Shown here: positions 7,497 through 14,733 of the stretch, one piece after another
Layout: every line of letters begins with the position of its first letter
Numbering within the stretch: the stretch's first letter is position 1
Source of the DNA: Cyclobacteriaceae bacterium
GTDB lineage: Bacteria > Bacteroidota > Bacteroidia > Cytophagales > Cyclobacteriaceae
DNA length: 15,645 nt
Reading direction: 5' to 3'
NCBI GenBank assembly: GCA_025363495.1
Contig: JANYDR010000016.1
Span: 1 to 15,645 of the forward strand
Notes under the pieces: model-generated
The model's input: only the letters and a program-made list of their open reading frames with translations
Databases searched by the model: none
What the model was told of the DNA's origin: nothing
Position numbers and translations under genes: made by a program

Positions 7497-7790
7497 TATT
7501 TTTTCTTTGTTCTTTTTGTCTTCGACACAAAAAGAACCAAAAAAGTCAAGGCGGAAAAAAGCCTGCCTGGTCCGGTAGGCAGGCTTCCCCCCACAGTGCC
7601 ATCACACCACCCCGCTTTTCCGCCAGGCCATCGCTCCTCGTTAAACCCTTTGGGCTTTTCAATAGCTATGAGAGCGGTAGATTTCTGTTTTTCGAAGATG
7701 ATTCCAACCGTTAACCGAAATTCAAATTGAAAGAAGATCCCGCAACTCAATCGAAGGACAACTTTCTGTCATTGCATAAGACGCCTTGGT
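7497..7790. repeat. Structured multi-hairpin intergenic repeat, no credible gene
   Basis: Four nested or serial inverted repeats are visible. GTTCTTTTTGT (7509-7519) pairs with ACAAAAAGAAC (7527-7537). AAGCCTGCCT (7559-7568) pairs with AGGCAGGCTT (7577-7586). GGCGGAAAA (7550-7558) pairs with TTTTCCGCC (7616-7624), enclosing the previous hairpin. CAAGGCG (7547-7553) could alternatively pair with CGCCTTG (7782-7788). Similar TTCTTTTTGTC/ACAAAAAGAACC segments are dispersed in Bacteroidota intergenic regions, as far as I recall. Overlapping open frames on both strands (7482-7730 plus, 7496-7750 minus) simply mirror the palindromes and show no family signature. The edges are approximate. Confidence 0.55.
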
Positions 7791-7873
7791 ATTTTGCCGG
7801 GCGGTGCGGTAAGCAAGAGCGTGGCTAAAGACCCAGCGTCGTTGCGATGACTCGGCCAGGCGGCCGCGGAGCA
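7781..7873. other. G+C-rich intergenic tract
   Basis: This stretch is visibly richer in G+C than the DNA on both sides and contains a CGGCC/GGCCG hairpin (7853-7866). I find no start-to-stop frame with family features. It may be the distal part of the preceding repeat or a remnant of transferred DNA. Confidence 0.35.
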
Positions 7874-7940
7874 AAAAACAAGTAAGTCTTAACACACTTC
7901 AAATAATGGATTTTACTCTGATTTTAAGCCTGCAATAATT

Positions 7941-8045
7941 TTGTTAGATAGAATCAACACAGACCATTACCGGAATTTATTGTTGGTAATAAAAAATGTA
8001 CAGACGGCAGCGATGCTGCCGGAATTAGTCTGTGATTTCTATGGC
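7941..8045. repeat. Palindromic repeat remnant sharing a 14-mer with 2191-2204
   Basis: It opens with TTGTTAGATAGAAT (7941-7954). CACAGAC (7958-7964) is the inverted partner of GTCTGTG (8028-8034). CCGGAATT occurs twice (from 7970 and 8019), and a perfect GGCAGC-GAT-GCTGCC hairpin lies at 8006-8020, itself flanked by ACAGAC (8000-8005) and GTCTGT (8028-8033). The layout parallels the repeat near 2191. No gene is present. Confidence 0.5.
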
Positions 8046-8123
8046 AAGAAAGCATTTCCATATTTTTTAAGCTGTCCTTCTTAAATCAGATTTCAACTGC
8101 CATCCCAATTTCATTCGTTCTCA

Positions 8124-8135
8124 TGACCAAAATCA
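8124..8135. promoter_or_regulatory. Fnr/Crp-like site upstream of the DUF2892 gene
   Basis: TGACCAAAATCA is a TGA-N6-TCA dyad of the Crp/Fnr family type, about 100 bp before the ATG at 8230. AT-rich TAATAA at 8162-8167 lies at a suitable distance for a -10 element if the site were centred near -41. It matches the dyad at 11405-11416 in form. Inferred from pattern only. Confidence 0.35.
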
Positions 8136-8229
8136 CCTTTCCTCCTGCCAGTTATCATCATTAATAAAAGGTGTTCACAATATTTTTACTAACGAAGTAT
8201 AATCAGTTACACCAATTAATAATAAAATC

Positions 8230-8454
8230 ATGAAATCAAATATGGGAACTTCGGATCGGTTGATTCGCCTAACAATTGCAGCAGCATTTGTGGTGCTTTA
8301 TCTGATCGGAATTATAAAAGGCACCACAGGGCTCGTACTGATCGGAATATCCATAATTTTTGTTCTTACCAGCCTTGTCAGTGTTTGCCCCCTTTATTTC
8401 CCTTTTGGCATGAGCACAAAGTCGAAATCCACAAAACGAATTTCCGACAGGTAA
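8230..8454 (+). CDS. DUF2892 family small inner-membrane protein
   Basis: This 74-residue protein starts KSNMGTSDRLIRL, the typical DUF2892 (YgaP-like membrane region) N-terminus. Two transmembrane helices follow (about residues 13-33 and 37-55), and it ends with TSLVSVCPLYFPFGMST, where the conserved CPLY segment carries the single cysteine Cys53. In other bacteria this domain is fused to, or adjacent to, rhodanese or redox proteins; its biochemical role is not settled. It leads the right-hand stress cluster and is followed after 46 bp by a nitroreductase in the same direction. No clear Shine-Dalgarno sequence is seen; the start fits the family. Confidence 0.88.
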   Translation: MKSNMGTSDRLIRLTIAAAFVVLYLIGIIKGTTGLVLIGISIIFVLTSLVSVCPLYFPFGMSTKSKSTKRISDR

Positions 8455-8500
8455 GCAGGTAATGAGAATTCTCTCCTTGGGTTTGAAAAACTTGACGGCT

Positions 8501-9046
8501 ATGACAGAAACAATAACAAGTATTTATAAAAGAAGGTCGGTAAGAAAATATAAACCTGCCACCATCGCAACTACTTATATCGAGGAGATAATTGCCGCAG
8601 GAAAAATGGCTCCATCAGCTATCAACGCTCAGCCTTGGAAATTTTATGTGATGAATGACCAAACCCTAATCACTAAAATGTCTGAAGAAATTGCAGCTGC
8701 CGCAGAACAACATGCCTATCTCTCTCATGGCGTACATCTTTCACAGCCCGCCGATAGGATATTTTTCGGATCGCCGTTAGTAATTTTCATTTCAGCTCCA
8801 AAAACAAACGAATGGTCACGCCTGGATGTCGGTATGTGTGCACAGAATATGATGCTAGCCGCGACGTCGTTAGGACTGGATAGTTGTCCAATAGGGTTCG
8901 GGAAGTTTGTGGAAAGAACTAAATCTTATTCGATCATGAATGTTCCTTCTTCGGAAGAAATAATAATTGCCATAGTGTTTGGCTACGGAGATCATGCACC
9001 TCAAATGGAATCAAGGTTGATGAACAATGTATTTTATGTTAAGTAA
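8501..9046 (+). CDS. Nitroreductase family protein (FMN-dependent oxidoreductase)
   Basis: This 181-residue protein carries nitroreductase hallmarks: RRSVRKYK (residues 11-18), which contacts FMN phosphate; the PSAINAQPW motif (38-46); and a dimer-interface helix DVGMCAQNMMLAATSLGLDSC (about 109-129) followed by GFGKF. Such enzymes use FMN and NAD(P)H to reduce nitro compounds, quinones or related acceptors in the cytoplasm. ATG 8501 is chosen because family members begin just before the RRSVR motif. An in-frame ATG at 8462, preceded by GCAGG, would add 13 residues and is possible. It probably shares a transcript with the DUF2892 gene. The substrate is unknown. Confidence 0.9.
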   Translation: MTETITSIYKRRSVRKYKPATIATTYIEEIIAAGKMAPSAINAQPWKFYVMNDQTLITKMSEEIAAAAEQHAYLSHGVHLSQPADRIFFGSPLVIFISAPKTNEWSRLDVGMCAQNMMLAATSLGLDSCPIGFGKFVERTKSYSIMNVPSSEEIIIAIVFGYGDHAPQMESRLMNNVFYVK

Positions 9047-9058
9047 ACTGATTTAGAT
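9046..9058 (+). promoter_or_regulatory. Degenerate Fnr-like half-site before the frameshifted universal stress gene
   Basis: AACTGATTTAGAT matches the left half and centre of the palindrome at 11402-11414 (AACTGATTTAAAT) with one change, but its right half (ATTC rather than ATCA) is degraded. A further shared block TATCC followed by TAAGC lies downstream of both (9076-9085 and 11434-11446). The two paralogous promoters appear to be related by duplication. Confidence 0.3.
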
Positions 9059-9108
9059 TCACACCATATTGAACTTATCCTAAGCCAAATATTTTTAAAT
9101 AAATTATC

Positions 9109-9941
9109 ATGAAAAAAATACTCGTCCCCTGTGATTTCTCAGATGCCGCCATCCAGGCCTTTCGCATGGCAATTGATATCGCCTATAAAAGTGATGGCGA
9201 AATTATCCTGTTAAATGTTATCGAAACTCCATTCTTCCAGGACACAATATTAATGCCAACTCTTTATTTTGAAGAAAAGCTATTTAATGATTTAAAAATA
9301 GCCGCCCATAAAAATTTCAAACTATTAAAAGATAAGTGGGTAAAGAATAACGTAAAGGTCAGCTGTTTTACAGAATTTGGCGGAGTTCCAATAACTATTG
9401 AGCAGTATGTGAAAAGTAAAAGGCAGATCTGGTTATCATGGGAACCAAGGGAGCTTCAGGAGCAAAGGAATTCTTTGTTGGCTCCAATACCGAAAAGATA
9501 GTACGACGGTCGCTTGTTCCGGTAATTGCCGTAAAGAAGTATGTAAAAAGTTCTTATATTCAAAATATTGTTTTTCCCAATTTGCTTGGCGAAGACCAGG
9601 AAGAACTCGTAATGAAAGTTAAACAGTTACAGGCTCTATTTAAGGCACATCTCCACATTGTTTATATCAATACTCCGGCCATCTTCCGTCGGGATTCTGA
9701 AACCCGTAAAGACCTCAACGCTTTTACAAAACGATTTATGCTGAGCAATTTTACGCTGAACGTGTACAATGACCTCGACCAGGAAATGGGAATCATCAAT
9801 TTCGCAAATGAAATCGGAGCAGATATGGTAGCTATGTCAACTCATGGCAGAAAAGGACTTAATCACCTTGTAACCAGCAGCATTGCTGAAGATGTAGTGA
9901 ATCATATCAACTATCCGATCTGGACTTACGTTCAAAAGTAA
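9109..9941 (+). pseudogene. Universal stress protein, two UspA domains, broken by a one-base frameshift
   Basis: The first frame (9109-9501) begins MKKILVPCDFSDAAIQAFRM and is normal up to EQYVKSK, then turns into nonsense (RQIWLSWEPR) and stops. The correct continuation, KADLVIMGTKGASGAKEFF, lies in the -1 frame and runs on to 9941 (a separate frame could start at ATG 9438). The shift falls in the A-run at 9418-9421; one missing A would restore it. The restored product would be 277 residues, exactly the length of the intact paralogue at 11486-12319. The Usp ATP-site pattern G-x2-G-x9-GS (GTKGASG...VGSNTEK) and a second-domain copy (STHGRKG) are intact. It is either a recent pseudogene or a sequencing error. 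The protein family binds ATP and supports survival under stress. Confidence 0.85.
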
Positions 9942-9971
9942 GATTGAAATTTTCCCCAATGCTGAATGAAA

Positions 9972-11369
9972 TCAGATGCCGTCAAACAACATTACTGTAT
10001 CCAGATAATGTGGTTTAATTACATTCCATTTCATTCTTTCCCGGATTGCAGCACCGTAAACATCAAGGTTATTACCTTCACCGTGTACGGTAAATGTAAT
10101 TTTAGGGGCCTTTTTAAAGTTACCCATCCAACGAAACAATTCCTCTTTGTCAGCATGACTAGACAACGCTGATATATTTTCCACTTTGCATTTCACAGGG
10201 ACTTCTTCATGAAAAATCCGCAGCGTTGGACTTCCTTCCAGTAACTTTCTTCCACGCGTTCCCTCCGACTGATAACCTGAGATAAGGACTGTATCTTGTT
10301 CATTGGGAAGCCGATTATACAGATGATGCAGTATTCTTCCGCCGTCCATCATGCCACTGGCAGATATTATAATAGCATTGCTTTTAATATCGTTCAGTGA
10401 CTTTGAATGTTCCGCCGTTTTAACAAGCACAAGCATATTTGTCTCCAACTCTCTGGCAAATTCCTGTTGATCGACAGGCATCTTATGGTAATGCGGAAAT
10501 TTATAGTAAAGATATGTTGCCGATATAGCCATCGGGCTATCAATATACACTGGCTGGTCAGGTATCTTATTTTCCTGACTAAGCTTGCGCAGATAATATA
10601 ATAATGTCTGCGTGCGTCCTACGGCAAAAGCGGGAATGATCAGCACGCCCTCTCTCTGATGTGCTTCATTTACAATTCTTGCGAGGGTTTCTTCCGTGTT
10701 AATGACTGGATTATCCTTGTTTCCGTAGGTTGATTCAATAAAGAGAATGTCAGCCTCTTCAATGGAAGCAGGTGGATTTAATATTTCCTGATTGTACCGT
10801 CCGAGGTCGCCGGAGAAAACGAGTTTCTTTCGCATCGAAGATCCCTGGATAAAAATTTCAGTGATGGCAGAACCCAATAAATGTCCGGCATCTCTGAACA
10901 CAATTTCAACGCCTGGATGAATTTTGATTGATTCATTATAGGCGAACTTCTTTACTAATGGTAATACTCTCTTTGCATCCTCCACACCATATAACGGCTC
11001 AGGATGTTTGTGTTTAGAATAACCCCTGCGACTCGCAAAATCGGTTTCCTCCTCTTGCAACCTGGCGGAGTCCAGCAACATTATTTCAAGAAGATCTGCC
11101 GTTGCTTCGGTACAATAGATAGGGCCTTTGAATCCATCCCTTACAAGCCTGGGCAAATAACCGCAATGATCAATATGTGCATGACTTAAAATGACGGCCT
11201 GAATTTTTCCCGGATCTCCTGGAAAAGGATCCCAGTTGCGTAGCCGGAGCTCTTTTAGCCCCTGAAAAAGGCCACAATCAAATAGAAACTGAAAGTCCCC
11301 CGCGGTGACCAGATAGCGTGAACCAGTCACTGATTCAGCGGCACCCAGGAATTTTACTTGTATATCCAT
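9972..11369 (-). CDS. Beta-CASP metallo-beta-lactamase fold RNase (CPSF-like RNA-processing enzyme)
   Basis: This 465-residue protein has all metallo-beta-lactamase and beta-CASP motifs: the zinc motif HAHIDH (His63, His65, Asp67, His68), His163 in AGHLLGS, Asp188 in SGDLG, beta-CASP motif A at Glu212 (IEST), motif B around SGMMDGGRILHH (His348/349) and motif C His405 in LSSHAD, plus the C-terminal RNA-specificity segment FTVHGEG. Its length fits bacterial CPSF/YSH1-like nucleases, which act as zinc-dependent endo- and 5'-3' exoribonucleases in the cytoplasm. It is convergent with the broken universal stress gene (30-bp gap) and divergent from the intact one (116-bp intergenic region with an Fnr-like palindrome). 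This placement suggests stress-linked RNA turnover, an inference. Confidence 0.92.
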   Translation of the reverse strand: MDIQVKFLGAAESVTGSRYLVTAGDFQFLFDCGLFQGLKELRLRNWDPFPGDPGKIQAVILSHAHIDHCGYLPRLVRDGFKGPIYCTEATADLLEIMLLDSARLQEEETDFASRRGYSKHKHPEPLYGVEDAKRVLPLVKKFAYNESIKIHPGVEIVFRDAGHLLGSAITEIFIQGSSMRKKLVFSGDLGRYNQEILNPPASIEEADILFIESTYGNKDNPVINTEETLARIVNEAHQREGVLIIPAFAVGRTQTLLYYLRKLSQENKIPDQPVYIDSPMAISATYLYYKFPHYHKMPVDQQEFARELETNMLVLVKTAEHSKSLNDIKSNAIIISASGMMDGGRILHHLYNRLPNEQDTVLISGYQSEGTRGRKLLEGSPTLRIFHEEVPVKCKVENISALSSHADKEELFRWMGNFKKAPKITFTVHGEGNNLDVYGAAIRERMKWNVIKPHYLDTVMLFDGI

Positions 11370-11404
11370 AACGGGAAGGTCTTCTAATATGCACTGAAAA
11401 TAAC

Positions 11405-11416
11405 TGATTTAAATCA
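11405..11416. promoter_or_regulatory. Fnr-like palindrome in the divergent RNase / universal stress promoter region
   Basis: TGATTTAAATCA is a perfect 12-bp palindrome matching the Fnr half-site pattern TGAT-N4-ATCA; the outer bases are C and T rather than the T and A of the classical consensus. It lies 36 bp from the RNase start and 70 bp from the stress-protein start and could serve either. A TAGTTTTG at 11462-11469 matches the Bacteroidota -7 consensus TAnnTTTG but lacks an obvious -33 partner. Confidence 0.45.
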
Positions 11417-11485
11417 TGTTTCAATCTGATGGATATCCGCCTAAGCGACAAAGAGCAAGGATAGTTTTGAATATAAATTCAGAAT

Positions 11486-12319
11486 ATGAAAAATATCCTT
11501 GTCCCTTGTGATTTCTCCACTTCATCGCTTAATGCGTACAAGGTGGCTATTGATATTGCCTCGATGTCAAACGGAAAGGTTCATGTAGTAAATGTTATTG
11601 AACTACCTGCCGTGCCTAATACCGTGTTTACGCCGGTACGTGTGCTGGGCTTACCGTTAATGAGAGAAATGGGTGGAAAAGCAAAAGCCCATTATGACAA
11701 GCTGGTTGGAAGTTATAACAAGCAAGAGGTTGCTACCGATTTTAGCATTGAATTTGGCGTTCCACAAAAGGTTATACTCGGTTACGTCAAGAAAAATAAA
11801 ATTGATCTTATCGTCATGGGCTCTCATGGTGCCAGTGGATTGAAAGATTACTTTGTGGGGTCAACTGCTGAGAAGATCGTTCGGACCGCACCTGTACCGG
11901 TGATTGTTGTAAAAAGCTTATACAGAGGTCCACTGAAAAATATTGTTGTGCCATTTACAACGGACCTGGAAAATCAACCGGACCTGTTTCAGGAAATAAA
12001 AACACTTCAGTCTTTTTTCAAGAGTCACCTTCACATCTTGTGGGTGAATACTCCTGCCAATTTCACACTTGATGAAGTCACCCATCATCGAATCAATGCA
12101 CTTGCGAAAAAGTTTAAACTCAGCGATTACTCGATCAATATCTATAATCATATCTATGAAGAAGCTGGCATTCTGAAATTTGCTGAATCCATCGATGCAG
12201 ATATGATCGCCATGGGAACCCATGGAAGAAAGGGAATTTCACATATGATCTATGGAAGCAAGACTGAAAACATAGCCAATTATGGAAAGTTTCTCATATG
12301 GACGTACGTGATGAAGTGA
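11486..12319 (+). CDS. Universal stress protein, tandem UspA domains
   Basis: This 277-residue cytoplasmic protein has two UspA domains. Domain 1 (about 1-144) opens with MKNILVPCDFSTSSLNAYKVAI and carries the nucleotide-binding loop MGSHGASG...VGSTAEKIV (from residue 111). Domain 2 (about 150-277) has the matching AMGTHGRKG...YGSKTENIA loop (from residue 243). Both loops keep the G-x2-G and GS residues of ATP-binding Usp proteins. It is a close paralogue of the frameshifted gene at 9109-9941, sharing the VPCDFS start, the HLHI-NTPA segment and the IWTYV-K end, so it may supply the lost function. It is followed by the copper ATPase after only 18 bp, indicating a shared transcript. An Fnr-like palindrome lies upstream. 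Confidence 0.94.
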   Translation: MKNILVPCDFSTSSLNAYKVAIDIASMSNGKVHVVNVIELPAVPNTVFTPVRVLGLPLMREMGGKAKAHYDKLVGSYNKQEVATDFSIEFGVPQKVILGYVKKNKIDLIVMGSHGASGLKDYFVGSTAEKIVRTAPVPVIVVKSLYRGPLKNIVVPFTTDLENQPDLFQEIKTLQSFFKSHLHILWVNTPANFTLDEVTHHRINALAKKFKLSDYSINIYNHIYEEAGILKFAESIDADMIAMGTHGRKGISHMIYGSKTENIANYGKFLIWTYVMK

Positions 12320-12337
12320 TTAAACCTTTCTAAAGAA

Positions 12338-14722
12338 ATGTCATTAGTACAAGAAGCGGTTGATGTAACATGTTTTCACTGTGGACAACCTTGTGAGGAA
12401 GTAGTCTGGTTTCAGGACAAGCCATTCTGCTGTACTGGTTGTGAAACTGTTTATGAAATTCTTTCTGCTAATGATCTGTGTGAATATTATTCTCTGGATT
12501 CAATGCCAGGAATTCACATCGGCGCACCATCCGAATCATCTTTTTATTACCTCGACGAGCCTTCTGTCCGGAAAAAAGTCCTCGAGTTTGACTCTCCATC
12601 TTTTGCGAGGATACTTTTTAATATCCCTGCTATTCATTGTGTCTCTTGCATCTGGCTGCTTGAAAATCTACACAGGATTAATGAAAGCATTATCAAATCA
12701 GAAGTTAACTTCTCGGCAAAGACTTCCAGAATTGATTTTAACCCGGAAAAAATTTCACCGGCCCAACTTGCGCAACTGCTCGCTTCATTGGGCTATTCAC
12801 CCCTTATCTCGTCACCAAATGGCACGAAGAGCGAAGTATTTATAGATAACAAATTATTGATAAAGCTGGCTGTCGCAGGTTTTGCTTTTGGGAATGTCAT
12901 GCTTCTCAGTTTTCCTGAATACCTGGGTTTGGGGAAATCGGAAGAGTCATTGGGAACTATGTTTGCCTATCTGAATATCGCCCTTGCTATTCCAGTCATG
13001 CTCTTCAGCGCAAAAGATTATTTCATTAATGCCTGGAAAAGTTTTAATCAACGTCAACTCAATATTGATGTTCCGATCGCAGTAGGATTACTGGCACTCT
13101 TTCTACGGAGTTTGTTTGAGATCCTCACTCATACCGGACCTGGATACCTTGACTCACTTACCGGGCTTGTATTTTTTCTTCTTATTGGTCGCTGGTTCCA
13201 GAATAAAACGTATGAAACCCTGGCCTTTGACCGGGATTATACTTCTTACTTTCCATTAGCCGTACAGAGACGGGAACGAGATCAATGGATACCAACTGTG
13301 ATTCATGATCTCGATCCATTGGATCGGATAAAGATCCGGAACCTCGAAGTAGTTCCTGCCGATAGCGAGTTGGTCTCCGAAAAAGCCTTTATAGACTATA
13401 GTTTTGTCACAGGCGAAGCGAGGCCTGTCAAAGCATTATTGGGCGATCTAGTCTATGCTGGTGGCCGATTGATTGGACAACCCGTTGAGCTCATTGTAAA
13501 GAAGAGAACTTCACAAGGACACTTAACAAGTCTCTGGAACAATCCTGTTTTTCAAAAACCAGAAGAGCGTGGTTATCGCAAAACCATTGATAAGGCTGCG
13601 AAGTACTTTACGATCGTAGTTCTGGCACTTGCTCTTCTCACCAGCATTGTATGGTATTTTTATGATCCAGCGCGGATGTGGCTGGTGCTGACTTCTGTGC
13701 TAATGGTTGCCTGTCCTTGTGCTTTGGCATTGGCAGCGCCCTTTACGTTTGGTTCCTATCTCAGGATTTTCGGTCAGAATAAACTATATTTCAAGAATGC
13801 CGATGTTGTTGAGCGAATGGCGTCGATTGACACGGTGGTTTTCGATAAAACCGGCACCGTTACGTTTACAAAAAATCCAAAAGTCATTTTTACCGGAAAT
13901 CTGTCTCAAGATGAAACCGCGTGGATCAAAAAACTAACCAGTTACTCCACGCATCCATTAAGTAGCCTTATCTCCCGTTCCCTCCATGGACACAGCGAAG
14001 TCTTAATAAAAAATTTTGAAGAATATGCTGGTCAGGGAATTGAAGCGGTAGTTAATGGTCTTGCGATTAGAATTGGGTCTGCAAATTTCGTTGGAATCGA
14101 AAGCAAGGTTGCAAAAAGCACAGTGGTGTTTGTTTCCATTGATCGTGAGGTGCGGGGATATTTCTCTATTAGCATTTCTATCCGGAAAGGCCTGGAAGAG
14201 ATGATCCCACAGCTCGGTGATAAATGTTTCGCCCTTCTCTCCGGTGATAATTCTTCCGACAAAGATGAAATGACCTTACTCTTTGGAGATAAGGTTGAAT
14301 TAATCTTCAACCAAAGTCCTGCTGATAAACTTAATTTCATCAAAGATCTTCAGCAGCAAGGAAGAAAAGTAATGATGGTAGGCGATGGACTTAACGATGC
14401 CGGAGCATTAAAACAAAGTGATGTTGGTATTGCAGTAAGTGATGATACATCCGTATTTACTCCAGCCTGTGATGGAATTCTTCAGGGAGACAAGATCGGT
14501 TCTCTTGATCAGTTTCTGGACCTGGCCAAAACATCTTCTTTCATCCTAAAGTCAGGATTTGCTTTATCGTTTATGTACAATGCAATCACCTTATCATTTG
14601 CAGTTTCCGGAAATCTTACACCCTTAATCGCTGCGATACTTATGCCAATCAGTAGTATCAGCGTCGTTTTATATTCCACCATGGCAGTCAGGTATATATC
14701 CTCGAAAAAATTGACTCTCTAA
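12338..14722 (+). CDS. ccoI: CcoI/FixI-type heavy-metal (copper) P-type ATPase
   Basis: This 794-residue P1B ATPase of the inner membrane pumps copper using ATP. It has the N-terminal cysteine-rich domain of cation ATPases (Cys12, Cys15, and CCTGC at 31-35) and a heavy-metal-associated domain with HCVSC (Cys101, Cys104). Transmembrane helices carry the ion motif CPC (459-461). Catalytic motifs are TGE (358-360), the phosphorylated Asp503 in DKTGTVT, His539-Pro540 and GDGLNDA (682-688). The cysteine-rich domain before the HMA domain is typical of CcoI/FixI, which delivers copper for assembly of cbb3-type cytochrome oxidase under low oxygen. Oxidase genes are not in the window, so the gene symbol is by domain resemblance. 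It sits between the stress protein (18-bp gap) and a CoA-transferase (11-bp gap). Confidence 0.88.
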   Translation: MSLVQEAVDVTCFHCGQPCEEVVWFQDKPFCCTGCETVYEILSANDLCEYYSLDSMPGIHIGAPSESSFYYLDEPSVRKKVLEFDSPSFARILFNIPAIHCVSCIWLLENLHRINESIIKSEVNFSAKTSRIDFNPEKISPAQLAQLLASLGYSPLISSPNGTKSEVFIDNKLLIKLAVAGFAFGNVMLLSFPEYLGLGKSEESLGTMFAYLNIALAIPVMLFSAKDYFINAWKSFNQRQLNIDVPIAVGLLALFLRSLFEILTHTGPGYLDSLTGLVFFLLIGRWFQNKTYETLAFDRDYTSYFPLAVQRRERDQWIPTVIHDLDPLDRIKIRNLEVVPADSELVSEKAFIDYSFVTGEARPVKALLGDLVYAGGRLIGQPVELIVKKRTSQGHLTSLWNNPVFQKPEERGYRKTIDKAAKYFTIVVLALALLTSIVWYFYDPARMWLVLTSVLMVACPCALALAAPFTFGSYLRIFGQNKLYFKNADVVERMASIDTVVFDKTGTVTFTKNPKVIFTGNLSQDETAWIKKLTSYSTHPLSSLISRSLHGHSEVLIKNFEEYAGQGIEAVVNGLAIRIGSANFVGIESKVAKSTVVFVSIDREVRGYFSISISIRKGLEEMIPQLGDKCFALLSGDNSSDKDEMTLLFGDKVELIFNQSPADKLNFIKDLQQQGRKVMMVGDGLNDAGALKQSDVGIAVSDDTSVFTPACDGILQGDKIGSLDQFLDLAKTSSFILKSGFALSFMYNAITLSFAVSGNLTPLIAAILMPISSISVVLYSTMAVRYISSKKLTL

Positions 14723-14733
14723 ATCACAATATT

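Noticed and set aside
7559..7586. Rho-independent terminator for the GH3 gene
   Set aside because: The 10-bp stem is followed by CCCCCC rather than a T-run and lies about 175 bp beyond the stop codon.
7482..7750. Overlapping open frames on both strands (82 and 84 residues)
   Set aside because: The coding potential mirrors palindromes and low-complexity A/T runs in the structured repeat; no domain is recognisable.
8462..8500. Upstream start for the nitroreductase
   Set aside because: It is possible because GCAGG precedes it, but family members start just before the RRSVR motif, so ATG 8501 is preferred.
9412..9424. Programmed -1 ribosomal frameshift in the universal stress gene
   Set aside because: AGT AAA AGG does not form an X-XXY-YYZ slippery heptamer and the A-run is only four bases; mutation or sequencing error is simpler.
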